Positions 8,798-10,060 of a stretch of 10,060 bases of DNA are shown here, one piece after another (position 1 is the stretch's first letter; the number at the start of each line of letters is the position of its first letter). Location of the stretch: positions 1-10,060 of the forward strand of contig JNEM01008022.1 in NCBI GenBank assembly GCA_000697335.1, read 5' to 3'. This DNA is from Conidiobolus incongruus B7586 (Eukaryota; Entomophthoromycota; Entomophthoromycetes; Entomophthorales; Conidiobolaceae). The notes under the pieces are model-generated. The model did not search any database, had not been told where the DNA came from, and was given only the letters and a program-made list of their open reading frames with translations. Both the position numbers and the translations under genes were made by a program.

Positions 8798-10060
8798 GTA
8801 TGAGAATAATATCAGTATATTATATGATGTAGTACAATAGATATTTTTCTAAGAATAAGATTATGTGTAAACAATTTTACACTTCATTCACAAATATAAA
8901 AAATTATTTAAAAACTCAAAATAAAATGTTATTTATATTTATACTATATCATAAGTTACTTTATTTACTCTAATATTTAAGAAATATAATATATATTGTT
9001 GAAATTTTTTTCTTAAATAAGATGTATATTGGGTAAAATATAAATTTTTCAATATACTAACTTTATCAATGATTTTAACAATTATAATATTTATAATATC
9101 TAAATATAAAATACACATTATTTTTAACCATTATAAACTCATACCATATTATAGACTACTATCTAATATAATGATTAATGAATCATATATTTATTTTTTA
9201 TTATTTTATATATTTTGATTTAATTCAATGTTGGCCGTTAGTAGTATTAGATGACTTAATCTTTTAGAATAATTAGTATCATAGTTGACAGAAATATTCA
9301 TATAAATTCAATAGTTTATGTGAAATTTTAAATCTATACCAGAGTGCCCTATAAATCAAATTATAAAAACATTATGTATATCAATTAAATTTAATTGACA
9401 TTTATAAAATCCAAAGTTATATTTTAATAATTGGACCTTTAATATAATTATAATCTGTTTATTGATAATATTCCAGATATTTTTAATTATAATGTCATTA
9501 ACTTTTAATAATATAGCTATTATATATAGATATTTAATTTATAAATAAATAATCAATTTTTTTAAATATTGAGATAATTAAATATATTATATAATTCAAA
9601 TCTATCAAAAAACGATTATATATGTTTTAAAAAATTATTTTATATCATTATACCATGATAATCGAAATAATTACACTATTATTTGGTTTTGTGTTAAAAA
9701 AAGATAATATAATAATATTCCATATTCTTATTCATCAAATATTATTATATCTTATCAAATCATCAATCACTTTAATATTTTAATATTATATTAAATTGAT
9801 CTATAATTTAAAAATATTAATATAATAATTAAATCATTATTGTTAAAAATTGAGTCTATCTTAATATTTGATTTTTTAATAATGGTTATTAATTTAAGAT
9901 TAGATATAATATATTGAATATTTTGGTGAATAATTATGATTAAAATAATATTATAGATTTTTTATTTAGTATATTTTCTCAGAATTAAAGAAGTGAGTAA
10001 TTTTTTAATTTTTGATTTTTCAGTTATATATTTATTCTTAAATAATAAAATATATATAAA

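Larger units (their letters stand above)
5720..10060. other. Long AT-rich gene-free tract
   Basis: About 4.3 kb with no convincing coding region on either strand, no tRNA-like arms and no transposon protein. Hand counts of individual lines give only about 12-15% G+C in places, with CG dinucleotides sparse (roughly twenty by eye). The first few hundred bases should contain the transporter promoter. A G/C-bearing hairpin at 8775-8797 is the one distinct structure. Slightly less AT-rich patches near 6280-6440, 7730-7880 and 9230-9260 show no identifiable content. It may be ordinary decayed spacer or old repeat sequence. Confidence 0.7.

Noticed and set aside
9381-9398. Perfect 18-bp palindrome TCAATTAAATTTAATTGA
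   Set aside because: It contains almost only A and T. About one such palindrome per 10 kb is expected by chance at this base composition.
5720-10060. Search for tRNA, snRNA, CRISPR, telomeric repeats or transposon proteins in the right-hand tract
   Set aside because: No T-arm (TTCGA context), repeat-spacer periodicity, telomere-type tandem repeat or coding frame of useful length was found.

Overview
The window looks like a nuclear contig from an AT-rich, intron-bearing fungus, probably an early-diverging (non-Dikarya) lineage. Three things point there: spliceosomal introns of only 49-55 bp with GT...AG ends and a CTAAT-like branch motif; a DHA1-type major facilitator with typical fungal signature motifs; and a gamma-type SNAP, which Saccharomyces cerevisiae lacks. 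Genic islands of roughly 30-50% G+C (hand counts of a few lines) sit in spacer that falls to about 12-15% G+C in places. The exact lineage cannot be fixed from sequence alone; Glomeromycotina-like or other AT-rich basal fungi are the best guesses.

All four recognisable genes lie on the minus strand. From low to high coordinates they are: an intronless tRNA-Leu(CAA) at 387-469; tRNA-Arg(ACG) at 1070-1142; a seven-exon gene for a gamma-SNAP-like NSF adaptor of 318 aa (1841-3112); and a two-exon gene for a 473-aa 12-helix MFS transporter of the fungal drug:H+ antiporter-1 type (4243-5719). Each tRNA is followed by a T6 or T7 Pol III terminator. Spacers are 600 bp between the tRNAs, 698 bp from tRNA-Arg to the SNAP stop, and 1,130 bp from the SNAP start to the transporter stop.

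The last 4.3 kb (5720-10060) is very AT-rich and holds no gene, tRNA or transposon protein that I can see. Its one notable structure is a 10-bp perfect hairpin with four G:C pairs near 8775-8797. A 14-bp inverted repeat with partly matching flanks brackets tRNA-Arg and may be a relic of a small dispersed element.

The genes have no evident shared pathway. The SNAP acts in SNARE disassembly during vesicle traffic and the transporter in plasma- or vacuolar-membrane export. Each appears to be transcribed alone. I found no convincing sign of a novel multi-gene system; the findings are modest, sequence-level observations.
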